Assembly: GCA_001931905.2 (NCBI GenBank)
Contig: MSJI02000021.1
Coordinates: 1-50,687 of the forward strand
Direction of reading: 5' to 3'
DNA from: Cladosporium sp. IMV 00045
Lineage: Eukaryota; Ascomycota; Dothideomycetes; Cladosporiales; Cladosporiaceae
Length of the DNA: 50,687 nucleotides
The position numbers and the translations under genes are program-made. Under the pieces are notes generated by a model, which saw only the letters and a list, made by a program, of their open reading frames with translations, was not told the origin of the DNA and did no database searches. Shown here piece after piece: positions 1-10,458 of the stretch. The stretch's first letter is position 1; the number at the start of each line of letters is the position of its first letter.

Positions 1-3000
1 CCCTAGCCAAATCCAACCTCTCCAACTCCCTCTCAAAAAACCCCGCCTCCTCCTCCCCCTTCCCCAAACCCTCCTGATCAACCCCCATAACCTCCCTGAA
101 ATTCCTCACATTCCACCAATGCGTGAGGGCCCTGAGACTCTGCTCGAGCGGGAGGGCATCCTCAACCGTACCGTCGACATCGCCAATACACGCACCTCCC
201 ATCCCGCCTCCGCCACCGGAGAGCCAATCGTCGCGCAGCTCGGCGGGCACGGAAAGCCACACTGCCGTGATGATCTTCATGTTCCCCTGTCGCCACTTGC
301 GGCCGCAGAAGGGGACTTGGGACTTGAAGAGTTTGAGCGTGTAGTAGCGCAGCTGGTGGACGGGGATTTTCAGCGTTTTCTTCAGGTGGATGCTGGATTT
401 GTAGCTGACGAGGAGGAGGCTGCGGTGCGTTTTGCGGCGGGTGATTTTCTGCAGCACGCGCAGGTAGTTGATCGAGGTGAAGACGTTGCGCCATGAGTAG
501 GTTGTGATGGGGTTGGTGGGGAGGACGGTTTGGGGGTAGCCCAGCTCGTCGATTTCGGGTGGGAGGTTGTATTCTGGTTCTTGGGGGAAGGATGCGGTGT
601 CTGGCTCGTCGCGAGACATTTTGATGGGTGGCGGTGCGGCGTCGTCTTCGGAGTCGTCTTCTACTACCGGTTCTGGTTTGCTGTTCCGTGGCTTTGGTGC
701 ACCTTGACGTGAAGTCGACTGGCAGAAGTAGAAGAAGCTCGACTCTTCTCGGTCCAGCGGATAGTGGCATGCGCGGCCGATTTCGTGAGTTTGCCACAGC
801 TTCAAGATGAGCGGCACGTAGTTCGAGTCTAGCAGAAGCTGCGTCATGTACTCGTGCTGCAAGATATGGTTCACCTTGAACCACTTGAGCAAAAGCAAGA
901 GAATCGCACTGAGAGCCTTGGCTGCAATCTCCTGCGAGCGAAGCTTGTCAAGCTCTTCAGCTGAACTCTCGCCGTGGTCAACGTGGCCGTTGCCATTCTC
1001 AACAGGCTTCACGGAGCCATTGATGCCATTTGGCTCGTTAAACTGGAAGCCGGCTTGCAGACCATTCTGGCCATTGCCTTTGGTGACAAGCTCAGTGACA
1101 TTCTGCAAGACTGCCTTCAGCAGAACAATCACAACACTCTGCAGGTGCGGCAAAGAGTCACGGTAAAAGTCATTGACCGCGTTGAGCTTGCGCTGCTCTT
1201 CCGTCTGAGGAAGTGGCTCGCCCTGCTCTGCGGATTCGTTCTCCGCCGGTTTCGGTACGAGCTCGAAATCATCCGCATCAACGTTGTTCTCGTCGAGATC
1301 CGCTCCACCCTTCCAGCCTCTTTCGTACTTCATGTAGTCGACTCTCGTCTCCCACAACTGCTTCATACCCCTCGTCGCCCGCATTCGTTTGGCAAATAGT
1401 TCCGCAGCCTCAAGGATGCTAGTAGGGATGTCTGTACCTTCCCACCGTCTGCCGACCAACGCGTCTTGCAGCTCGGTGCTACCTTTGCCGCCAAGCTCGT
1501 TACTGTTCTCATCCAGCGGCGGGTACAAGAAAGGAAACATCTGATTTGTCTGATAGTTCTGCTTCTTACCGGCCTTGCCAGGTCCACCAGGCGAAGGAGG
1601 CGGGGAGGGAGCAGGTGTAGCAATGTGCACAGGCTGATGCATGATTGAACCATTGCCGGCACTCGGAGCGCTTGCAAAGGACGTATCAGACGCGGTGCTT
1701 GGACGTCGATGCTTGAGCGGAGGCAAAATGCTGTTGTTCTCCGGTTCCAACGGGAAGAGAGGCTCAGGCGGCTGATATGCCGGATATTTTGAGTTGATCT
1801 CCTGCCTGAAGAGATGGTAATCCAGCGGCGAGGCCGTGATTATCGGCTTTCCACGAGCATCCATCTCATCTTTATCCTCTCGTAGCGTGCTCTTGATATG
1901 TTCGATATCCTTGATGCCTCCAAACGATACGAGAATCGTCTTCCACGCCAACAGGAGCATCTTCGTCAACGGGATCGGAGCGGTCTCGTCCCAGCGAAGC
2001 CTAGCCACGATCTGCGTCAGGTAATTAAGGAAATTCGGCTCCAAGGCGAGTATGTCCCTCTTGAGCGTTTGACCAGTTGGACCATCTGTTGTCCGTGCGA
2101 CCTCAACAAACAGATACATCAGCGTCAGACAACACCAAAGCTCCGTGCTCTCGTCCGCTCTGCGCGGCAGACTGTCACTTCTGCCAGGCACTTCCGGCGG
2201 CGCAGACTGGAAGTCATCCTCGCAGATCTTCCTCAAAGTCTCATAGATAGCTTTCAACGCTCCACAAGACCGCAGCGTGTCAACCATAGAGACAATCCAC
2301 TGAATCTGCAGATTCGACGAGCCATAATCCTCCAACTTGGCTCCGCCCTCGTTACTGTTAGGAAACAGATTTTTCAGCGGCGAGCCTTCGTTCCTACCGG
2401 CCGTCTCTTCCCAAACGCCCAGGGCGATATATGTCAGGTTCTGCAGCGCAGCAATGACCGCCTCTTCCTCGCCATCGCGCAAGGCTTTGATTTGCACCTC
2501 CACATACTTTCTCCTGGCGTCTTCAGACACGTGGAGCCAATCTTGCCTGCCTTCCTCTGTGGCTCGCCATTGCTCGTTGAACGCCGTCCTACAGCGTCTG
2601 AGCTTCAGATCCTCTTCTTCGCTGTAGCTGAACCACTCTTCGAGCTCGACGGGGAAAGATTGCGCATCCTGGTATTCAAAGTCGTAGACGCGGCGGTAAT
2701 CGAGGAGCTGCTCCCGCTCGAGCGGCGTCGTTGCGGTAGGGAAGGAGTTGCGGATTCGCTTCAGATCGGCAAGGGTGAGGGAGTCTGGCGGATCTTGCGT
2801 GAGTTCCTCGGTTGATGCAGGTGGAGGAGGCGGAGGTGGCTGCTGGGTCGGGAGTGAAGAGCCCGCGCTGCTATCACGCTTCAAGGTTGGACGAGGTGGC
2901 TTGGGTGGAGGGCCATCTGGCTCGCCGGGGTCTGTTGACACGAGTTGTTCATCTTCTGCGGTCACGAGGGGGACGCTTGGCTGGGTCTCGTCGGCGATTG

Positions 3001-3061
3001 GGGGGATTGTTGGGCTTGATTCGTCTGCAGCCGGAAGAGCTGGGTTCTCGACCTCATCCAT
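1..3061 (-). CDS. FAR11: STRIPAK scaffold subunit Far11 / HAM-2 / STRIP1 (C-terminus cut by window edge)
   Basis: Reading from the ATG at 3061 down to base 1 gives about 1020 uninterrupted codons without a stop or evident intron. The N-terminus is an acidic, Pro-rich leader (PPKPPRPTLK, then a run of nine prolines). It is followed by the N1221-type segment (LADLKRIRNSFP, then LLDYRRVYDFEYQ) and a long C-terminal DUF3402-type region ending near LRALTHWWNVRNF. This order is that of the striatin-interacting protein family: yeast Far11, Neurospora HAM-2, Sordaria PRO22. Known family role: scaffold of the STRIPAK PP2A complex at endomembranes, needed for hyphal fusion and fruiting-body development in filamentous fungi. 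Two low-complexity linkers (near 1600 and 2870) look disordered. Only a few C-terminal residues should be missing. Long open frames on the other strand here are codon-bias shadows. Confidence 0.9.
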   Translation of the reverse strand, partial: MDEVENPALPAADESSPTIPPIADETQPSVPLVTAEDEQLVSTDPGEPDGPPPKPPRPTLKRDSSAGSSLPTQQPPPPPPPASTEELTQDPPDSLTLADLKRIRNSFPTATTPLEREQLLDYRRVYDFEYQDAQSFPVELEEWFSYSEEEDLKLRRCRTAFNEQWRATEEGRQDWLHVSEDARRKYVEVQIKALRDGEEEAVIAALQNLTYIALGVWEETAGRNEGSPLKNLFPNSNEGGAKLEDYGSSNLQIQWIVSMVDTLRSCGALKAIYETLRKICEDDFQSAPPEVPGRSDSLPRRADESTELWCCLTLMYLFVEVARTTDGPTGQTLKRDILALEPNFLNYLTQIVARLRWDETAPIPLTKMLLLAWKTILVSFGGIKDIEHIKSTLREDKDEMDARGKPIITASPLDYHLFRQEINSKYPAYQPPEPLFPLEPENNSILPPLKHRRPSTASDTSFASAPSAGNGSIMHQPVHIATPAPSPPPSPGGPGKAGKKQNYQTNQMFPFLYPPLDENSNELGGKGSTELQDALVGRRWEGTDIPTSILEAAELFAKRMRATRGMKQLWETRVDYMKYERGWKGGADLDENNVDADDFELVPKPAENESAEQGEPLPQTEEQRKLNAVNDFYRDSLPHLQSVVIVLLKAVLQNVTELVTKGNGQNGLQAGFQFNEPNGINGSVKPVENGNGHVDHGESSAEELDKLRSQEIAAKALSAILLLLLKWFKVNHILQHEYMTQLLLDSNYVPLILKLWQTHEIGRACHYPLDREESSFFYFCQSTSRQGAPKPRNSKPEPVVEDDSEDDAAPPPIKMSRDEPDTASFPQEPEYNLPPEIDELGYPQTVLPTNPITTYSWRNVFTSINYLRVLQKITRRKTHRSLLLVSYKSSIHLKKTLKIPVHQLRYYTLKLFKSQVPFCGRKWRQGNMKIITAVWLSVPAELRDDWLSGGGGGMGGACIGDVDGTVEDALPLEQSLRALTHWWNVRNFREVMGVDQEGLGKGEEEAGFFERELERLDLAR

Positions 3062-3528
3062 GCTATTGACACAAGAGCACAATGAATGTGAGGCTTGCAA
3101 GAGGGCGGTGGGCGAGCTCACATGTCTCGACCTTAGAGCTGATTAACTGGCGTTGGTTGTCCCGATCTGGTGTTAGTGGCGGCATGGGTCGGCGCGGGAG
3201 GCTCGTCGTGGGTCTTGACGCAGGGACCAGACATGTGAAAGTCAAATGTGAAGGTCAGAGATCGAAGCCACAATGCGAGAAGGCCTTAAGTCTAGGCACA
3301 CAAAATCCTTCTCCCAGTAACAATAAAAGCATTACCTAGCATGTACTCGCGATTCTTTCTATCGTTGATCGTGTGTATTGCTATTATGTATCTATGTGCT
3401 GAGCACACATGAACGAGAGCTAAAAGAATCGCCCTCAAGATCTGAACGCCGCTTGTGTATTCAAAGGGCTTGGTATTGCGGGCATTCATCGTTTACTTGT
3501 CGTATCCAAATCAATCATCTCATCACAT
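3062..3528. other. Intergenic: FAR11 promoter side and kinase 3' flank
   Basis: Non-coding stretch between two genes on the minus strand. It must hold the FAR11 promoter and the 3' untranslated region of the histidine kinase. I see no convincing TATA box, RNA gene or conserved reading frame. Confidence 0.5.
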
Positions 3529-6500
3529 TTACAACTTATCCAATCCCCCCAGTATCTCCCTCAACTGCTTAAACTTAACCGGCTTCGGAATAAACAGATC
3601 CATCCCCGACGCCATCGCCTCTTCCTGCGTTTTCGTATCCGCCCAAGCAGTGAGGGCGATAATCTTCGTCGGCCGCAGATTGTGTTCCCTCTCGTGCTCG
3701 CGGATGAGTTTCGTGGCTTCCATGCCGTTGAGGACCGGCATGCCGATGTCCATCAGGATGAAATCGAACGGGTCGTCGGAGCTGCTGCACGATTTGAATT
3801 TGTCGAGCGCCTCCTGTCCATTCTCGGCTTCGCCGTGGCTGTATTTGGATTTTTTCATTAGGGTGACGAGGAGGCGGAGGTTGACGCGGTTGTCGTCGAC
3901 GAGGAGGCCGTGTAAGGGCGTCTGTTCAGGGATAGGAGTAGCTTCAGGTGCAGCGCGGTGATTGAGAGCTGGTTCTGAATGCAGCTGTGGATTGTCGTCT
4001 TTGGTGGAGTCCACAACAGTGTCCGCGATCTTGTCGTTGTCTTCGGCTTTGGTCGACTTGTCTGTGTCGTCCTGTGGTGGCTTGCCAGAGGAAGGCCGGT
4101 AAGGGAGTGTCGATGATTTTTGGTTTGACTCTGAGTTCGTGGGTTGATCGTCGTCCAAAGGAGGTGGCAGATCATGAGAACCTTCAAAAGTGCCAACAGT
4201 GCTGCGTTTTCTAGCCTGGACTTCCCCTTCGGTCTCCGTTTTAGGCACCTTCGCCTCTGAAGGAGTGCCAGGGTCGTCAGCCAAAGAAGCGGGCGCCGTG
4301 TCGGGCGGCTTCTCGCCCTTTGGTGTGCGTCCTTCCATGCTTTTCGCTTGCCGCTCTAGACATGTCCTGAGCACCTTCGCCAGCTTGCGAGGGCCACAAG
4401 GCTGAGCTAGGACCTCCACGATCCTTCCCGCATCTTCGATTGCTTTTGCATAGCTGTTTTCCACCATGTGTGCCTCTTTGGAATCAGTAGCAACGATTAT
4501 CAAAGGTACCTCCCCACTCGATAGCTCCTCGTCCGGAGTCTGCTGATGGCGCCTGAGCAACTCATGGGCTGGAGGCGGCTCACTGTACAGATAGAAATCC
4601 GCATCGCTTACGTTCAGGTTCATTGTCCCGGAAACATGCATGCCCAGCCAGTTGGTTGCGACTTCGCGAAGCGCTTCCCCACGTCTCTTGATAGAGTCGT
4701 CCGGGTCCTTGTTGAATTTTTGTGCGTCGATGAAAGCCAGGTGTTTTCCTTTGACTCGCGAGAAGACATGCCGAAGATCTTGGGGCATACCTGCGTGAGG
4801 ATCCTTATGTATAGGGAGAGAGAGGCCGATCTCAATGCTTGTGCCCTCGTTGAGTTTGGAGCGCACATTAATACTGCCGCCAAGTGACTTGACGATTCGA
4901 CGTACAATGCTTAGACCCAGTCCCACGCCAGGCTCGAAGCGATTCTCTTGTCGGAATGGTGTGAACAAGGAATCGTCTTGGAAAGTCTGAGACATGCCAA
5001 TACCGGTGTCCTCAACTCGGATGCGGAAGCCTTGGGTCGTTGCATTGTCTCCGGCATCGTGTTTATCATGCTCTAAAGCAACGGTGACGGAACCGCGAAG
5101 TGTAAACTTGAGCGAATTGCCAACCAAATTCAGTATCTGTTTCCGATTTGGTTAGTAACGTGGTTGATATCTCAAAAATGGTCACGGATCATGGTCGCTA
5201 TCGTAGCAGGACTAAAGCCTGAATCGATCGCCTTCAGCCAGAGGCTTTGACGTATAACTCATACAGACAAGTTTCAGGGGAAGCAACATGACAGGGCAAG
5301 ACTTACTGCAAAATAGTTAGTGTCTGTTTGATACTAAGATACGCCAGATTGGATACATACCTATGCGTCGGATTGCTCCTGGTTGGGTTTCGACGCTCCA
5401 ATTCTTATTCGTAGCCAATGACAGGATTACCTTCACATTTTGTGAGTTGTTAGGGATGTTCTGGATTTGTCCGTCTTCGTCTTCAATCTGTTCCTTTGCA
5501 TCAAAAGGATCAACGGTTCGAGTGGTATTCTCGAAAAAGTGGCCGGAAACAACGCTCTCGGTAGCTTCTTCGATCAATAGAGCAAGATCGACAGGCTCTG
5601 TTACGAACATAGCGGTAACCGAGGGAGCGGTGTTGAAAACTTCCGAGTGTATGTCACCAGGAGAGGTTGCTTCCTGGGCCGTTCTTCCGAGCTTCGTATG
5701 GTCGAGTACGAGATCCAGCGTACCGAGCAGAGTGTTCGAACATGTAAGAATGGAATCTATCAGCCCAGTCTGATAAGAGCTCGAGGTTGTATCCTGGAGA
5801 AATTGCGCAGCTCCCATCACGCCGTGTATGGGACTTCTCAGCTCGTGCGAGAAATTTGATAGGAATCCCGTCTCCATCTTTTGGGATAATATTTGGGCCA
5901 CATTCTGACTCAAACAGTTGCTGACGGCTCGGAGGTCTGTGAAGTTTGGACTCAAAGATGTCGTAATTGCATCTGAAGTACTCCATAGGAAACATGCCCC
6001 TAGCAGATCCCGCTTGTGAGGGTGATATACCGGCAAGAATATCAAGCTCCGAGCATGAGAACTCATCCCATGTATTTGTAGGCCATCGAGCATTTGCTCA
6101 TCGGCGAGGTCACGATGGGCTGCATCATTTGTGCTTAGTTCTTGTCCTGCAGAGGATTGCGGATTTTCGGAGCCATCGAAACTTTTAGGTACACGTTCTT
6201 TTTTGAACTGGAAAGACGTGCCGCTGGGGTACTTGCTCGTCAAAGCACTTAAAATATCGACAGAGGGCGAAGGTCCCGTGTCAGCTTCTGAGGTGTCTTC
6301 TCCATGCACTGAAGGTGTCAAAAGGATGCTAGGGTTGTCCAGAGCTGTGTCCGGAGCCCGGAACTTGCTAGGACTATCGTGGTTGTCCTCAGCGTCAGCA
6401 AGTCTGTCAAACCCGACTGGGCCGTATATGGCTATATCATCAACAAGTAGAGATTGTTGAAGTGTCCTACTCGCAGCGTGGAAGGCGTTCTGCAATTGAC

Positions 6501-7281
6501 GTTGGGTTGTGCCTAACTGCCCAACCGAAGGACTTTCGGTCGTCTGAGGAATGCACGGTTTCTGCTGCATGTTTGCAACTGACCCACCGGGAGCTCCGCC
6601 GTCATCGCCATCCTGCTTGCTTGCTTCTTGCACCCGCAAGCAAGGATATTGATCGTCGATTGAAGAAGTAATCGCGTGGAGCAACTTGGATTTTCTGGTG
6701 CAATCCACACTCGTCTTGACCAGCTCAAGATGCCTCAATGCACATGCCGCAGATTCGCGCAGATTCTCAAGCTCAAGCGCATTTGAGTGTTCGCGAGGCG
6801 AAGAATCAAATACTGCGAGTACTCCGACCTGGTGTCCGGCGTCCGATATCATGGGCACAGCAGCGTAGAAGCGTGTACCACCATTTTTCTTCACTAGCGC
6901 ATGATCCTTAAATCGCTTGTCCCGAGTACAGTCAAGTACCACTAGCCCATCGCGTGGGAGGTCTCCGTATCTTGGCTCTTTTTCTTCGAGAAAACAATGT
7001 TCGCAGGAAGCGCTTCCTCGAGAGATCCGGGGATGTTGCTCGAAGGTGGAGTGGGTGGCTAGGCACGAGTCTCGCGAGGCCTCGGCGAGAACATACTGAT
7101 ATGAGTCGTCAATGAGAGACAAAATAGCTCGCTCGGTTTTGCTTTGAAAGGCTGCAAGCTGGGCGACGGCCAGAAGAGTCCTGCTCATAGAACCATTCTT
7201 ATTCTCCTTTTCCGCAGTGCGTAACGCGTCGTAAAAGTCGTGCACTTCTCGCTCGCGCGACGAGAGACGCTCCGGTCGCAT
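3529..7281 (-). CDS. Hybrid sensor histidine kinase (GAF-HisKA-HATPase-pseudoreceiver-REC)
   Basis: Two coding segments, 7281-5362 and 5136-3529, give 1175 residues when joined. Domains: GAF-like sensor (about 40-190), a long linker, HisKA with H-box SHELRSP and phospho-acceptor His479, and HATPase_c with N-box NLVGNS (643-648) plus DTGIGM and GVGLGLSIV glycine boxes. Next come a degenerate receiver-like segment ending near QPCGPRKLAKVL, a disordered linker, and a true receiver with DD, phospho-acceptor Asp1103 in LMDIGMPV and Lys in PKPV. Known family role: autophosphorylation on His, transfer to Asp, then signalling through an HPt protein to response regulators. The ATG at 7281 is chosen because the upstream in-frame codon is GTG and the family-like RLSSREREVHDFYDAL follows directly. 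The segment between exons must be removed as a twin intron (separate entry). The ligand and kinase class are unknown. Confidence 0.88.
5137..5361 (-). other. Predicted spliceosomal twin intron (stwintron, D1,2 type) in the histidine kinase
   Basis: On the minus strand the internal intron runs 5360-5306 (55 bases). It has donor GTATGT, branch CACTAAC and acceptor TTTTGCAG. Its removal joins G5361 to TAAGTC at 5305, creating a canonical donor GTAAGT. The external intron then ends with branch TACTAAC and acceptor AACAG at 5137. In total 225 bases are removed, a multiple of three, giving RRI-ILNLVGNS, which matches the spacing of the kinase N-box. A single intron from GTATGT to 5137 is 224 bases and shifts the frame. 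A single intron from the contiguous GTAAGT leaves an in-frame TAA in the exon. Confidence 0.8.
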
Positions 7282-7896
7282 TGTCGCGCTGAGCAGCTCG
7301 ATGTTGCACACGAGGGTGACCAGGTAGAGGCATGCATGTGGTCAAGGCCTTGAGCTTCCATGGCGTCACACAAAGATCGCACAATCGGCGGTGGGCCTAG
7401 CCAAAGGTAGTGCTAATTCAAAGGGTTCACTTAGTATTTGATTTAATGCCTACGTCTAGGCCCGGCTCCCCGGAGCTTGGGGAGACCTGCTGAGAGGAGA
7501 GTTGATAGGACCCGGGACCAGGAGCGCTAGTGGAAGAGCGCATATGTGTCGTTAAACTGTCATCCTGCCAGATGTTTGTCATGCAGGCTCAGAGGCAGGC
7601 AATAATCATTGTCTGTGAATGCAGGGATGCAGAATTCTGTTGCCTGAACGTGGCGGAAGCTGAAAACACAAGGCGAAACAGCTGCGCCTTGCGCCTACTC
7701 GAGCCACTCCAAGCGGACTATGGCGGGGTGAAGTGCACCTTACGTCAGAACCAACAAGCATTCCTGACCATACCACCTGCCTCTTGTTTGCCTCCTCGTG
7801 CGATACACCTCATCTGATCAATACCGTACAAATTTTGGACACCTCTTCTTACATGACCAACGGTCAAAATTTCTGCCACAACGGGCTATCGCCGAC
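7282..7896. other. Divergent promoter region, histidine kinase (-) and GYP7 (+)
   Basis: About 615 bases between two divergent start codons, so both promoters should lie here. The in-frame codons ahead of the GYP7 ATG begin at a GTG and have no ATG, so I treat that part as 5' untranslated. No clear TATA box or RNA gene was seen. Confidence 0.5.
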
Positions 7897-10458
7897 ATGT
7901 CGCAATCACAGCATCCACCAGCCAGCCCGCCCTCTCCAAGTGCTAGCTTCTACGACGTGAGCGACGACGAGGAAGGCGAGTACAGCGCAATCAGACCCTC
8001 CAGAGTCAACAAGGGCGTCAAGCTGCTGTATGCAAAGAGCAAGGTCTACGTCCACCCCTCGGCCTCCGCAAAAGAGAATGTAGCTGGCTATATCGCTCTG
8101 CTGGAACAGAAGCCCGCTGTGGGAGATGCAGGCAGAAGGGAGTCAACAATCACACATCCACCAGCCGCCACCGGAAGTCCTTCGAAATCGGACAACAACC
8201 ACAACTTGCTCCTGTCTTGGTTACCAGAAGGCAGCTTGGGAGATGGTAGAGAGAAATACGCCAAAGCCGACATGGCAGAAGCGGAGAGCCCTCCACATAA
8301 ACCTGACTTGGTATCACCGCCTCCACTAACGACGACACACGGCAGCTCGATTGGAGCCCATCCGTTCTCCATTCCACTATCGGAGATTTACAGCATCTTG
8401 TTTCGCCCGCCGAGCTCAGGCTGGTGGCACGGCTCCATTGTGATCAACTCAAGGGCTGGCGAGAGTTTCCCTGCTTTATTTTTCCACGACAATGAGTGCC
8501 AAAGCACGATCAATCAGCGCAAGAGGCTTCAGCGCGAGACTTTCGATATCAGCAGTTCATCAGGAGGCGGCATGCACTGGGGCGGAGACGAGATTATGAA
8601 ATGGCTCAAAAATCACGCCACGATCGAGAGAAGTGCGCACGAGCCCGGACTCTATCTGGTCGATCCTACTGAGGAAGATCAAAAGGCTTTTGGGCTTTCT
8701 CGTCGTCCGACTTCGGATAATGTTCGAAATATGTTGGAAGGCAAAGACAAGAATGACCAATCAAAACAGCAACAGAAGAAGAAGGAAGACCCAATAGGTA
8801 AAGCTTTCAAGGAAGCTAGGTGGACCGTACTGGAGAAGCTCAGTCAAGTGACAACATTCACGCGACGAACTGCACAAGCTGTCGCAGAGAACAAGAACCT
8901 ACCGCCACCGGTGCGAAAATTGATGCAGAGCCAGCAAGTTCAGAGCATCGGCGACGAATTTGACTCGGCTCGTTTGTATCTTGCAAGATGGGCTATGAGT
9001 ATTGCGGAGCAAGCCGAGAAGGAGCGTAGTCAGCGAATCTGGACCGCCAGAGACATCCTAGAGATGGAGGAGTCTGAACTAGGATCCTTCGAGGTACTCG
9101 ATGCGGAAGCACTAAACTTACAAAACAAGCGCGACCCAGTTACTGCAGAAGAGTGGAAGTCTTGGTTCAACGTCCGCACTGGCAGACTCGAGAAAACGCA
9201 GGATGAAGTCAAGGAGCGAATTTTCCACGGTGGGCTCTCCAAAGAGGACGATGTACGGAAAGAAGCATGGTTGTTCTTGCTCGGCGTCTATGAATGGGAC
9301 TCGTCTGAAGATGAGCGCAAGGCGAAGATGCACAGCCTTCGTGACGAATACATTCGGCTGAAGGGAGCCTGGTGGGAGCGATTGGCAGATGATCAAGGCT
9401 CGCTCGAAGAGAAAGAGTGGTGGAAGGAACAGCGTATGCGCATCGGTAAGTCTGATTCTCAAGCACTGTCCTCAAGTGATGGTCAACCGATCACTAACGC
9501 CTTTACTGACAATGCAATTTCCTCTGTAGAAAAGGATGTGCACCGAACCGATCGTCACATCCCTCTCTTCGCCGGAGAAGACATCCCCCACCCCGACCCA
9601 GACTCGCCGTTTGCCGAAGCTGGCACCAATGTACACCTCGAGCAGATGAAAGATTTGCTCTTGACATACAACGAGCACAACCGAGACCTAGGCTACGTCC
9701 AAGGCATGTCCGACCTCCTCGCGCCCATCTACGCAGTCGAACAAGACGACGCAGTAGCCTTCTGGGGCTTCGTCGGCTTCATGGAGCGAATGGAACGCAA
9801 CTTCCTCCGCGACCAGTCCGGCATGCGCCTCCAACTGCTCACACTAGACCACCTGTGCCAACTCCTCGACCCCAAACTCTACGAGCACCTTCAACGCCTC
9901 GACTCGACGAACTTCTTCTTCTTCTTCCGCATGCTCCTCGTCTGGTTCAAGCGCGAATTCGACTGGCTCGACATCTTGCGCCTGTGGGAAACGCTCTGGA
10001 CCGACTACTACAGCGCCAACTTCCACCTGTTCATCGCCATCGCGATTCTGGAAAAGCACCGCAACGTCATCCTTGAGCACCTGCAGGGCTTCGACGAGGT
10101 GTTGAAGTACGTCAACGAGCTCTCCGGCACGATCGACCTCCCTTCCACGCTGGCCAGAGCGGAAGCGCTTTACAGGCGTTTCCAGCGCATGGTCGAAGCG
10201 ATCGATCGCAAGGATAATTTCCCTTCTATGCCTGCCGTGCGTCAGCGCTTGCCTCTGCCTCCGCCTTCGCCTTCCAGTGCAAGGACTGGCGCGAGTGCTT
10301 CGGGGAGAGAGAAGACGGCGGCTGATAATGCTGCTTCGAGTTCAGGTAAGGAGAACGAGAAGGTCATTTCGCCGGAGTTGAGGATGCTGTTGAGTCGCGA
10401 GGTGCCGAAGTTGGAGAAGAAAGAGGTCCGCGAGCACGGTGGTGGGGTCGGGAGTTGA
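7897..10458 (+). CDS. GYP7: Rab GTPase-activating protein, Gyp7-like TBC domain
   Basis: Exons 7897-9445 and 9530-10458 give 825 residues. The intron (84 bases; GTAAGT, branch CACTAAC, TGTAG end) is a multiple of three and has no stop, so unspliced RNA stays open. Splicing restores IEKDVHRTDR. The TBC domain spans about 500-740. It carries the arginine finger Arg522 in the IxxDxxR motif and the glutamine finger Gln574 in GYVQGMSD, the two residues that drive GTP hydrolysis on the Rab. The N-terminal half (SFYDVSDDEEGEY, KLLYAKSKVYVHP) matches the Gyp7 membrane and Rab-binding region. Known role: inactivating Ypt7/Rab7 in vacuole fusion and endocytic traffic. The C-terminal tail is Ser/Pro-rich. 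The ATG at 7897 is the first in frame. Confidence 0.92.
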   Translation: MSQSQHPPASPPSPSASFYDVSDDEEGEYSAIRPSRVNKGVKLLYAKSKVYVHPSASAKENVAGYIALLEQKPAVGDAGRRESTITHPPAATGSPSKSDNNHNLLLSWLPEGSLGDGREKYAKADMAEAESPPHKPDLVSPPPLTTTHGSSIGAHPFSIPLSEIYSILFRPPSSGWWHGSIVINSRAGESFPALFFHDNECQSTINQRKRLQRETFDISSSSGGGMHWGGDEIMKWLKNHATIERSAHEPGLYLVDPTEEDQKAFGLSRRPTSDNVRNMLEGKDKNDQSKQQQKKKEDPIGKAFKEARWTVLEKLSQVTTFTRRTAQAVAENKNLPPPVRKLMQSQQVQSIGDEFDSARLYLARWAMSIAEQAEKERSQRIWTARDILEMEESELGSFEVLDAEALNLQNKRDPVTAEEWKSWFNVRTGRLEKTQDEVKERIFHGGLSKEDDVRKEAWLFLLGVYEWDSSEDERKAKMHSLRDEYIRLKGAWWERLADDQGSLEEKEWWKEQRMRIGKSDSQALSSSDGQPITNAFTDNAISSVEKDVHRTDRHIPLFAGEDIPHPDPDSPFAEAGTNVHLEQMKDLLLTYNEHNRDLGYVQGMSDLLAPIYAVEQDDAVAFWGFVGFMERMERNFLRDQSGMRLQLLTLDHLCQLLDPKLYEHLQRLDSTNFFFFFRMLLVWFKREFDWLDILRLWETLWTDYYSANFHLFIAIAILEKHRNVILEHLQGFDEVLKYVNELSGTIDLPSTLARAEALYRRFQRMVEAIDRKDNFPSMPAVRQRLPLPPPSPSSARTGASASGREKTAADNAASSSGKENEKVISPELRMLLSREVPKLEKKEVREHGGGVGS

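Noticed and set aside
1898..2815. Plus-strand open frame of 305 codons
   Set aside because: Lies wholly inside FAR11 in antisense; composition is that of a codon-bias shadow with no domain.
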